A DNA stretch of 6,815 nucleotides, from assembly GCA_024697505.1 (NCBI GenBank), contig JAILFQ010000235.1, positions 1 through 6,815 of the forward strand, given 5' to 3'. Source of the DNA: Lachnospiraceae bacterium. Lineage in GTDB: Bacteria; Bacillota; Clostridia; Lachnospirales; Lachnospiraceae. Under the pieces are notes generated by a model. The model was given only the letters and a program-made list of their open reading frames with translations. It searched no databases and was not told the origin of the DNA. The first letter of the stretch is position 1; every line of letters begins with the position of its first letter. Shown here piece by piece: positions 1 through 5,869 of the stretch. The position numbers and the translations under genes were made by a program.

Positions 1-360
1 CTTATATCTCTTACTCTTTTTGTAACCGGCACTCAAAAGAGAAGACGCTACTACATAGGAAATTTCGTTACTATAACTTTGAATATAATTGCGGGCGTTG
101 GAGCAGCTATCTACACTCTTCCAAAAGTTGCCGCATTTAAAATAGAATTTCTTACACAAGTAAATTTTGAAGAATTAAAGACTTTCGCAGAGCTCTTTAA
201 TTCCACTTATACAGAGTCAACCTTCTGGTTTGACGCAGCAAATTATGCATTTGGTTTTCTTCTTCTTACAGACCTTGCTCTTGTTTGCAATCTTGTACTT
301 AAGCTTGTAATGATGAAGAAAGAAAAAGAACTTATTGAACAGGGAAAGGAGGCAAAATAA
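1..360 (+). CDS. 3' end of a small polytopic membrane protein, function unknown (5'-truncated by window edge)
   Basis: The frame is open from base 1 to the TAA at 358-360, giving 119 visible residues. A TTG at 79 could be read as a start, but the coding frame runs through it without a ribosome site, so the true start lies upstream of the window. Visible parts are the end of a hydrophobic helix (residues 1-10), a basic stretch QKRRRYY (12-18), a helix at about 21-40, a loop of about 40 residues rich in Phe, Thr and Glu (41-79), a last helix at about 80-103, and a charged Lys/Glu tail. The basic loop puts the tail and that loop inside the cell by the positive-inside rule and the 41-79 loop outside. 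The gene ends one base before the next start and carries that gene's ribosome site. I do not recognise the family. The layout matches the genes at 362 and 1931. No ABC-permease EAA loop is visible in the part present. Confidence 0.8.
   Translation, partial: LISLTLFVTGTQKRRRYYIGNFVTITLNIIAGVGAAIYTLPKVAAFKIEFLTQVNFEELKTFAELFNSTYTESTFWFDAANYAFGFLLLTDLALVCNLVLKLVMMKKEKELIEQGKEAK
346..352 (+). promoter_or_regulatory. Strong Shine-Dalgarno site deciding the start of the 158-aa membrane protein
   Basis: AAGGAGG sits 9 bases before the ATG at 362 and lies inside the last codons of the preceding gene. It decides against a longer reading from the TTG at 335 in the same frame, which has no ribosome site and would overlap the upstream gene. 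Confidence 0.8.
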
Positions 361-361
361 A

Positions 362-838
362 ATGGATGAGAAAACCCTTAAAAAAGACCGATTAAGATAC
401 ACAAAGAATTCCATTTCTTCCGGTCTTGCTCTTCTCGCAATACTTTTTAATGTATTTTATTTTGTCAGCATTTACAAATCAGATGTAGGAAACTACTACT
501 ACAACATAAAAATAGGTGTTTCCGTTATCTACAATCTTCTGTTTATGCTTTTCACCTTCCTTTGTTCCGAAGGCGTAAAAAAATACAGTTTCGGATACTC
601 CGTAACACTTGTTGTTGTTGGACTTCTTCAGCTTGTAAGAATTAACATTCTTCCAAAGCAGGCACACTCAACAACAGTTACGATCAGCGGTGCTGAAAGA
701 CTTGTTATGGAAGACGCACAGTATAACAGAGTTATAATCTTCCTTTTAATCTCCGCCACTTTCGCTATAGCGGGCGGCGTGATCGGAATTATCAGAAACC
801 GCACACTTACTGCTTATAACAAGAGTTTAAACAAATAA
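362..838 (+). CDS. Four-helix integral membrane protein, 158 aa, function unknown
   Basis: This is a small inner-membrane protein of unknown function. The hydrophobic helices fall at about residues 19-38, 50-69, 77-97 and 122-144. There is a basic N-terminus (KKDRLRYTK), a Tyr-rich loop after helix 1 (NYYYN), a short basic turn between helices 2 and 3 (GVKKYS), and an external loop of about 25 residues before helix 4 containing TTVTISGAERLVMEDAQYN. There is no signal peptide, no solute-binding domain and no EAA loop, so it is not a recognisable MalF/MalG-type permease. It starts one base after the upstream stop, and the ABC ATPase follows 19 bases later, which suggests co-translation and a shared complex or shared control. 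Its layout parallels the proteins at 1-360 and 1931-2494, so distant paralogy is possible. No function is proposed beyond an inferred link to the ATPase. Confidence 0.85.
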   Translation: MDEKTLKKDRLRYTKNSISSGLALLAILFNVFYFVSIYKSDVGNYYYNIKIGVSVIYNLLFMLFTFLCSEGVKKYSFGYSVTLVVVGLLQLVRINILPKQAHSTTVTISGAERLVMEDAQYNRVIIFLLISATFAIAGGVIGIIRNRTLTAYNKSLNK

Positions 839-846
839 CTATTAAA

Positions 847-852
847 AGAGGA
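847..852 (+). promoter_or_regulatory. Ribosome binding site of the ABC ATPase gene
   Basis: AGAGGA lies 5 bases before the ATG at 858, within the 19-base gap after the 158-aa protein gene. The gap holds no hairpin or promoter that I can see, so the ATPase is probably read from the upstream transcript. Confidence 0.65.
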
Positions 853-857
853 TAATT

Positions 858-1916
858 ATGGCAGAGCTCAGATTACAACATTTGGATAAGATTTATGATA
901 ACAAGGTACAGGCCGTATTCGACTTTAACCTTGATGTTAAGGACGGAGAACTTATTGTTCTTGTTGGCCCTTCCGGATGCGGAAAGTCCACTACTCTCCG
1001 TATGGTTGCCGGACTTGAAGATATTACAAGCGGCCACCTTCTTTTAGACGGTAAAGATATTACACAGATGCCGCCAAAAGACCGTGATATTGCGATGGTT
1101 TTCCAAAACTACGCTCTTTACGGACATATGACGGTTTACGAGAACATGGCTTTTTCTCTTAACCTTCGTAAAGAAAACAAAAATGTAATTCACCAGAAGG
1201 TTCTTGCAGCTGCAGAAATACTCGGACTTACAGACCAGTTAAATAAAAAGCCGGCACAGCTTTCCGGCGGACAAAGACAGCGTGTTGCCATGGGACGTGC
1301 TATTGTTCGTACTCCAAAGGTTTTCCTTTTTGACGAACCGCTTTCCAACCTTGATGCAAAACTTCGTGGTTCCACAAGAAGAGAGATTCTTCTCCTTCAT
1401 AAGAGACTTAAAGCTACAATGCTTTATGTTACCCACGACCAGACAGAAGCTCTTACACTTGCGGACAGAATTGTTTGCATGTCTATGGGTTATGTTCAGC
1501 AGACAGGTACTCCTCTTGAACTTTACGACACACCGGCAAACCTTTTCGTTGCAAGCTTTATAGGACTTCCTCCTATGAACTTCTTCGACGTTACCGTTTC
1601 CGGTACAAAACTTATAAATAACGAATTTTCCGTTGATCTTACCAAAGAACAGCAAGATCTCCTCTCCTCTCACGAGGGTAAGCAGATCACACTTGGTGTT
1701 CGTCCTGAAGATATTTGCGAAGGCGGAAATATAGACCTTAAGGTATTCTCAAACGAAAACCTCGGTCAGACCACTCTTGTACACGGCCATATCGGAAAGC
1801 TTCGTACTACCGCTAAATTCCGTTCATGGTGCAATTACAAAAACGGTGATAATGTAAAAGTATCATTTACAAGAATGCACTTCTTCGACAAAGAAACAAC
1901 TAATGCAATAAGATAA
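858..1916 (+). CDS. Carbohydrate ABC transporter ATP-binding protein, UgpC/MsmX/MalK type (352 aa)
   Basis: This is the ATPase subunit that powers a type I sugar importer on the cytoplasmic face of the membrane. All nucleotide-site motifs are intact: Walker [10 protein letters not shown] (37-45), Q-loop Gln83, signature LSGGQ (135-139), Walker B VFLFDE (155-160) with catalytic Glu160, D-loop SNLD (163-166) and switch His193 in YVTHDQTEA. The C-terminal third is the regulatory OB-fold/TOBE region, with [10 protein letters not shown] (234-243), GVRPED (280-285) and the family ending MHFFDKET. The length is normal for the family (about 350-370 aa). It differs from the common housekeeping form in having [10 protein letters not shown] where most have YPHMTVYDN, GSTRREI after the D-loop where VQMRTEI is typical, and a divergent stretch at about 290-335. 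MsmX-type ATPases often serve several permeases; this one sits among four small membrane proteins and upstream of pectin enzymes, so a dedicated role is plausible. The exact substrate cannot be read from an ATPase. Homology is near certain and substrate assignment weak. Confidence 0.97.
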   Translation: MAELRLQHLDKIYDNKVQAVFDFNLDVKDGELIVLVGPSGCGKSTTLRMVAGLEDITSGHLLLDGKDITQMPPKDRDIAMVFQNYALYGHMTVYENMAFSLNLRKENKNVIHQKVLAAAEILGLTDQLNKKPAQLSGGQRQRVAMGRAIVRTPKVFLFDEPLSNLDAKLRGSTRREILLLHKRLKATMLYVTHDQTEALTLADRIVCMSMGYVQQTGTPLELYDTPANLFVASFIGLPPMNFFDVTVSGTKLINNEFSVDLTKEQQDLLSSHEGKQITLGVRPEDICEGGNIDLKVFSNENLGQTTLVHGHIGKLRTTAKFRSWCNYKNGDNVKVSFTRMHFFDKETTNAIR

Positions 1917-1921
1917 AGGAG
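1916..1921 (+). promoter_or_regulatory. Ribosome binding site of the 187-aa membrane protein gene
   Basis: AAGGAG begins on the last base of the ATPase stop codon and lies 9 bases before the ATG at 1931. This tight packing supports translation from the same mRNA as the ATPase. Confidence 0.7.
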
Positions 1922-1930
1922 CAACCGGTT

Positions 1931-2494
1931 ATGAAAAACAAAGAAAAAACAACAAAGAAGCCGGAATTTATAAGAAAATTCCTCGTTTCATTAAAGAGAA
2001 ACCCTCAGTTTATTCCGGGAGCACTTCTTGTTATTTCCTTTTTAGTATATTCCTTAAACCTTACCAAGGTTTCAAACACACTTACAATGGTACAGGGTAA
2101 GATGATGGGTTTTTGCGAATTTGTTACCATGCTTTTATCCATTCTTGTATTTGTCTGCTTTATGAACTCTTACCCAAAGAGACAGCGTCCTAATATAGGT
2201 TTTATTATTCTTACATATGTTATGCTTGCTATTATTGTTGTATGTGATGTTTCCTTCAGAAACGGAATTTACACAGCTGTTACAAAAGCAGAGAACAAAA
2301 TTGTTATTAACGATGCCACAATGTACATTATGGAATCCTACAACATGCTCTTCTTACACATTATTTTTATTATTGTTACAGCCGTTTTGAACGCAACAAT
2401 GCCTGTTTACGGCAAGCTTCTTAAGAAGATCAATACTTCTATAGATGTAGACGGCAACGAAGACATGGCTACAATTGAAATTTCGGAGGATTAA
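1931..2494 (+). CDS. Four-helix integral membrane protein, 187 aa, function unknown
   Basis: This is an inner-membrane protein that I do not recognise. It has a strongly basic N-terminus (about residues 1-25, many Lys/Arg). Helices fall at about 27-46, 60-79, 90-107 and 137-157. A basic turn PKRQRPN (82-88) joins helices 2 and 3, an external loop of about 30 residues (108-136) precedes helix 4, and the acidic cytoplasmic tail has Asp/Glu at 171-187. No signal peptide, EAA loop or enzymatic motif is visible. It directly follows the ABC ATPase (14-base gap with a good ribosome site) and precedes another membrane protein by 8 bases. The helix order and the basic 2-3 turn resemble those of the proteins at 1-360 and 362-838. 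An accessory or membrane-anchoring role for the ABC system is an inference from position only. Confidence 0.85.
   Translation: MKNKEKTTKKPEFIRKFLVSLKRNPQFIPGALLVISFLVYSLNLTKVSNTLTMVQGKMMGFCEFVTMLLSILVFVCFMNSYPKRQRPNIGFIILTYVMLAIIVVCDVSFRNGIYTAVTKAENKIVINDATMYIMESYNMLFLHIIFIIVTAVLNATMPVYGKLLKKINTSIDVDGNEDMATIEISED
2485..2490 (+). promoter_or_regulatory. Ribosome binding site of the 216-aa membrane protein gene
   Basis: GGAGGA lies in the last codons of the 187-aa protein gene, 12 bases before the ATG at 2503. The spacing is a little long but it is the only good site there. Confidence 0.6.
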
Positions 2495-2502
2495 TAGTTT
2501 TA

Positions 2503-3153
2503 ATGTCTAAAAAATCCGACAAAAAGAATGCGGCAAAGGAAGAAGTACGTGATAATTCTTCCTACTACACTCTGAATACGGACGCGGTTGACAGACTGGT
2601 TAACGCAGACGTTGCCAACTCTCCCAAGGTTACCGATGAAGAAATAAGAAAATACACAGGCAAAGGAAAGTTCCGTATTCCTACGGTTTTAAAAATCCTT
2701 TTTACAAAGTTCTGGTTTAAGGGTGCAGCCTGCTTCTTCTTTTACTGGGGTCTTGGTCCGTATATTCAAAGCTACGATCTTCTCTTCGTCTTCGGTTTTG
2801 CCATCGGAGTGATTACCGACCTTTTAGAGAATAACGTATTCAGATTTTTTGAAAAAGAAAAGGGCGACCACGACAAATGGATGATGTTCCCGAGAAAGAA
2901 GTTTGTTTCCCTTTTTGCAAATATAATCTATGCTTTTTTTGTCCTCATTTGCGTAATGTACCTTTATAACCTTATAAATGTTACCGCAATGAGCATTACA
3001 AAAAACACAGATAAACTTTTCCTTGGTGTTGAGCCTCTTCTCTTCGGCCTCTTCTACCTTGGTTTTGATATGCTCTTTATAACTGTTAAACATACTTTTC
3101 AAAAGATTGTTAAGGATGCCAAGGAGCAAAATAAGTCCAACAGGAGCAAATAA
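2503..3153 (+). CDS. Conserved-type membrane protein, 216 aa, with soluble N-terminal segment; function unknown
   Basis: The protein has a charged cytoplasmic N-terminal segment (1-58) followed by four helices at about 70-87, 90-110, 133-157 and 172-194, and a basic tail. Distinct motifs are YYTLNTDAVDRLV (21-33), NSPKVTDEEIRKY (39-51), FYWGLG (80-85), a short cytoplasmic loop RFFEKEKGDHDKWMMFPRKK (114-133), and FLGVEPLLFGLFYLGFDMLF (173-192). From memory, this arrangement matches an uncharacterised family seen in Lachnospiraceae and relatives (YYKLNT...AVDDLV at the start, MMFP in the middle loop, FGLFY.G.D.LF near the end). I could not search to confirm this. It differs from the other small membrane proteins here by its long soluble front. 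It sits 8 bases after the 187-aa gene and 2 bases before the GH28 gene, bridging the transport block and the enzyme block. There is no transporter or enzyme motif that I can name. Confidence 0.88.
   Translation: MSKKSDKKNAAKEEVRDNSSYYTLNTDAVDRLVNADVANSPKVTDEEIRKYTGKGKFRIPTVLKILFTKFWFKGAACFFFYWGLGPYIQSYDLLFVFGFAIGVITDLLENNVFRFFEKEKGDHDKWMMFPRKKFVSLFANIIYAFFVLICVMYLYNLINVTAMSITKNTDKLFLGVEPLLFGLFYLGFDMLFITVKHTFQKIVKDAKEQNKSNRSK
3142..3146 (+). promoter_or_regulatory. Ribosome binding site of the GH28 gene, embedded in the preceding coding sequence
   Basis: AGGAG lies within the final codons of the 216-aa protein gene, 9 bases before the ATG at 3156. Only two bases separate the preceding stop from this ATG, so translation of the two is probably coupled. 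Confidence 0.7.
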
Positions 3154-3155
3154 TA

Positions 3156-4706
3156 ATGATAGAATGCCTTTATGTAAGTTCAACATCAGGTTGTTTTGAA
3201 CTTAAGAACAACCTCCCTTATTACAATGCACATTCATACAACATAATTTTAAACGGTGAGATTGTGGAAAGAGACAGAAATACCAACGTTTTCTCCCTTT
3301 TTAATCTTACACCAGATACAGAGTACACCGTAGAAGTTGAGGGTGACGACGCCCCTCTTACATTTACCACAAAGCCTGAAAGCTGCTGTATAAATGTTAA
3401 AGCCTTCGGTGCAGCCGGAGACGGCGTTAAAAACGATACCAACGCCATTCAGACAGCTATTGCCTGCCTTCCTAAAGACGGCAGACTCTACTTCCCTGAA
3501 GGAACATATCTTGTAACTCCTCTCTTCCTTAAAAGCTATATTACTCTTGAATTTGCAAAAGGAGCCACTCTTCTTGGAAGCACAGACAAGTCCAAATATC
3601 CTGTGATCCCGGGGGAGATTACCGATGAAAGAACCGGCAAGAGCATTCCTTTCGGAACCTTTGAAGGACTTGAAAGATCTATGTACCAGTCTCTTATTTT
3701 TGCCGAATATGCAAAGCACATTCGCATTATAGGCCAGGGATGCATAGACGGAAACGCACAGAACGGTACCTGGTGGCAGACCTTTAAGGATGACCCGGTA
3801 TCCCGTCCTCGTCTTCTTTACTTTAACAGATGCGAACATATTACGGTGCTTGGAATGACTGTTCAGAACTCTCCTTCCTGGCAGCTTCATCCGTATTTTT
3901 CAAAATATATCAACTTCCTTGATCTGGAGATAAATGCTCCGAAGGATAGCCCAAATACAGATGCCTGCGACCCTGAAGCATGCGACAACGTAAATATTAT
4001 AGGTTGCCGTTTCAGCGTTGGAGACGACTGCATAGCCATTAAATCCGGAAAGATTGAAGTAGGAAGAAAATATAAGCAGGCCGCAGACCACCATACAATT
4101 AAAAACTGTCTTATGCAGTTTGGCCATGGTGCGGTTACTCTTGGCAGTGAAATGGCAGGCGGTGTTAAGAATCTTACCGTTAACCGTTGCATCTTTAATT
4201 CCACAGACAGAGGCCTCAGAATTAAGACAAGACGCGGACGCGGTAAAGATGCGGTTATAGACGGAGTTCTTTTTGAAAACATTAAAATGACCAATGTACT
4301 CACTCCTATTGTTATAAATATGTGGTACAACTGCTGCGATCCGGACCGTTTTGAGGAATATGTATGGTCCAGAGAAAAGCTTCCTGTGGACGACAGAACA
4401 CCTTTCCTCGGAAAGTTTACATTTAAAGATATGACCTGTGAGGACTGCCATGTTGCGGCTTGCTACTGCGACGGTCTTCCGGAACAGCCGATTGAGGAGA
4501 TTACAGTTTCCAATATATCATTTACTTATAGCCCTGACGCAAAGCCGGGTAAACCTGCAATGAGAAACTACGCAGAGGAATTCTGCAAAGCAGGCCTTTA
4601 CTTCGACAACGTAAAGACACTTAATATTTCAAACATTAATATTACAGGTGTTGAAGGCGAAAAGTATATCCTTAAGAATATCGGAAAAACAAATATAGAA
4701 GAATGA
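3156..4706 (+). CDS. Glycoside hydrolase family 28, intracellular exo-polygalacturonase-like enzyme (516 aa)
   Basis: GH28 enzymes hydrolyse alpha-linked galacturonate in pectin by an inverting mechanism on a right-handed beta-helix. Residues 1-75 form a beta-rich, fibronectin-III-like leader (LTPDTEYTVEV, then FTTKPE). The helix begins with NVKAFGAAGDGVKNDTNAIQ (80-99), the usual pectin-enzyme opening. The catalytic set is complete: NTD (267-269), GDD with Asp290 and Asp291, GHG (323-325) and RIK (355-357). Near the end come VNISFTY-type strands and a second conserved block, PEQPIEEITVSNISF (442-456). No signal peptide is present and the protein is Cys-rich, so cytoplasmic action on imported oligogalacturonides is likely, resembling intracellular exo-enzymes such as Thermotoga PelB. 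The NTD motif reads NTDACDPE where NTDGIDPE is commoner. Rhamnogalacturonan hydrolase or galacturonohydrolase activity cannot be excluded. The next gene starts at or just after its stop. Family assignment is very sure; exo mode and exact substrate are inferred. Confidence 0.95.
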   Translation: MIECLYVSSTSGCFELKNNLPYYNAHSYNIILNGEIVERDRNTNVFSLFNLTPDTEYTVEVEGDDAPLTFTTKPESCCINVKAFGAAGDGVKNDTNAIQTAIACLPKDGRLYFPEGTYLVTPLFLKSYITLEFAKGATLLGSTDKSKYPVIPGEITDERTGKSIPFGTFEGLERSMYQSLIFAEYAKHIRIIGQGCIDGNAQNGTWWQTFKDDPVSRPRLLYFNRCEHITVLGMTVQNSPSWQLHPYFSKYINFLDLEINAPKDSPNTDACDPEACDNVNIIGCRFSVGDDCIAIKSGKIEVGRKYKQAADHHTIKNCLMQFGHGAVTLGSEMAGGVKNLTVNRCIFNSTDRGLRIKTRRGRGKDAVIDGVLFENIKMTNVLTPIVINMWYNCCDPDRFEEYVWSREKLPVDDRTPFLGKFTFKDMTCEDCHVAACYCDGLPEQPIEEITVSNISFTYSPDAKPGKPAMRNYAEEFCKAGLYFDNVKTLNISNINITGVEGEKYILKNIGKTNIEE

Positions 4707-4718
4707 TTGGAATACGAC

Positions 4719-5843
4719 ATGTACGAAGATATAGAAAATTACCTTGAAAGACTTATTACAGAATCTACTCCGGATAAGCCCTTTTGGAATATAGAAAGCA
4801 TAAGACAGGGAAAGCCGGCTCATTGGAACTACATAGACGGCTGCATGATTACTGCTCTCCTCTCCCTTGCGGATCTTACCGGAGACAAACGCTACTATGA
4901 TTTTGCCGAAAACTTCATTGACTATTACGTCAGTGAGGACGGCTCAATCCTCGGATACAATATTGATAAGTACAATCTCGATGATGTAAATGAAGGAAGG
5001 GTTCTTTTTGAACTTTACAAAAAGACCGGAAAAGAAAAATATGAAAAGGCCATTAAGCTTCTTAAAAAGCAGCTTGACGGTCAGCCAAGAACCGTTACCG
5101 GAAACTTCTGGCATAAGAAGATTTATCCTAACCAGATCTGGCTTGACGGAATATATATGGCCCAGGTCTTCTCCGCTCTTTACGCAAAGAATTACCTTTC
5201 AGGTGATTACAAGGACATTGAGGACCAGATCTCAAATGTTGAAAAGCTTATGAAAGACTCCGAAACAGGTCTTTACTTCCATGGCTGCGATTGCTCTAAA
5301 GAAGCCTTTTGGGCAGATAAGAATACAGGATGCTCAAAAAACTTCTGGCTCCGCTCCATAGGATGGTTTAGCGTAGCTCTTGCAGATCTTGTTGAAATAT
5401 GCGACGGAGAAGCAAAAAAGACCTTCTCTCGTATTCTTTCGGACCTTTTAAATAACATAAGCAGATTTGCTGATAAAGAAACCGGTATTTACTACCAGGT
5501 TGTTGATAAAGGAAGCCTTGAAGGCAACTACCTCGAGACCAGCGGAAGCTGTATGATAGCCTATGCCATGTTAAAAGGTGCAAGACTCGGACTGGTATCC
5601 AAGGAACTTGGAATGTTTGGACAGAAAACCTTCAACGGTATCTGCAAAAAATACCTTAAGAACACTGCAGAAGGCATGAGTCTTGGCGGCATTTGCCTTG
5701 TGGCAGGCCTCGGACCGGAAAACAATCCGAGAAGAGATGGCTCCTTTGAATATTATATCTCAGAGCCTGTTGTAGAAAACGACGCAAAAGGCGTTGCACC
5801 TTTTGTTCTTTGCTACACAGAGATTTTAAGACTTAATAAGTAA
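4719..5843 (+). CDS. Glycoside hydrolase family 105, unsaturated rhamnogalacturonyl hydrolase (YteR/YesR-like)
   Basis: GH105 enzymes remove the 4,5-unsaturated galacturonate left at the non-reducing end after pectin or rhamnogalacturonan lyase action, by hydrating the double bond. With ATG 4719 the protein has 374 aa, close to B. subtilis YteR (about 373). Visible family motifs are HWNYIDG (35-41), LDD with Asp88, FWHK (130-133), YPNQIWLDGIYM with Asp143, GLYFH with His188, WLRSIGW (210-216), and YLETSGSCMIAYAM (271-284). Asp88 and Asp143 correspond to the catalytic-site acids described for YteR (from memory). No signal peptide, so it is cytoplasmic. A TTG at 4707, directly after the GH28 stop, is an in-frame alternative start adding four residues; neither start has a strong ribosome site. 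ATG was chosen for codon type, a weak GGA 7 bases upstream, and fit to YteR length. Its neighbours imply the substrate is an imported, lyase-generated galacturonate oligosaccharide; rhamnogalacturonan versus homogalacturonan preference is not decided. Confidence 0.95.
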   Translation: MYEDIENYLERLITESTPDKPFWNIESIRQGKPAHWNYIDGCMITALLSLADLTGDKRYYDFAENFIDYYVSEDGSILGYNIDKYNLDDVNEGRVLFELYKKTGKEKYEKAIKLLKKQLDGQPRTVTGNFWHKKIYPNQIWLDGIYMAQVFSALYAKNYLSGDYKDIEDQISNVEKLMKDSETGLYFHGCDCSKEAFWADKNTGCSKNFWLRSIGWFSVALADLVEICDGEAKKTFSRILSDLLNNISRFADKETGIYYQVVDKGSLEGNYLETSGSCMIAYAMLKGARLGLVSKELGMFGQKTFNGICKKYLKNTAEGMSLGGICLVAGLGPENNPRRDGSFEYYISEPVVENDAKGVAPFVLCYTEILRLNK

Positions 5844-5855
5844 TATATAAATTTT

Positions 5856-5862
5856 AAAGAGG
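5856..5862 (+). promoter_or_regulatory. Ribosome binding site of the GH4 gene
   Basis: AAAGAGG lies 7 bases before the ATG at 5870, in the 26-base AT-rich gap after the GH105 gene. This is the longest gap in the window. It contains no visible hairpin terminator, so the GH4 gene is probably on the same transcript. Confidence 0.65.
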
Positions 5863-5869
5863 CTATAAA

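Noticed and set aside
79..81. TTG as the start of the first gene
   Set aside because: The frame is open to base 1 and the residues before 79 complete a helix and basic turn matching the neighbouring proteins, so the gene is truncated by the window edge rather than starting here.
100..125. Possible remnant of an ABC-permease EAA loop (IYTLP) in the first protein
   Set aside because: Only the hydrophobic-Leu-Pro ending matches. The upstream Glu-Ala-Ala and Gly at the right spacing are absent, and the segment lies at the end of a predicted helix on the external side.
335..361. TTG-initiated extension of the 158-aa membrane protein
   Set aside because: It has no ribosome site and overlaps the upstream gene, whereas ATG 362 has a strong AAGGAGG at ideal spacing.
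1239..1673. 144-codon minus-strand open frame inside the ABC ATPase gene
   Set aside because: It is antisense to the intact Walker B and switch region, has no ribosome site, and its composition is unlike a real protein.
3121..3150. Near-direct repeat AGGAGCAAA occurring twice, 20 bases apart
   Set aside because: Both copies fall in Lys/Arg-rich tail codons and the second doubles as the ribosome site. Two short copies do not make a regulatory or mobile repeat.
3249..3890. 213-codon open frame on the minus strand inside the GH28 gene
   Set aside because: It lies fully antisense to a gene with complete catalytic motifs, has no family-like motif, and reflects the codon bias of the plus strand. 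The same applies to the minus-strand frames at 3887-4330 and 3900-4451.
5844..5869. AT-rich 26-base gap as a possible internal promoter
   Set aside because: It is too short to hold a convincing -35/-10 pair and contains a good ribosome site. AT-richness alone is expected here.
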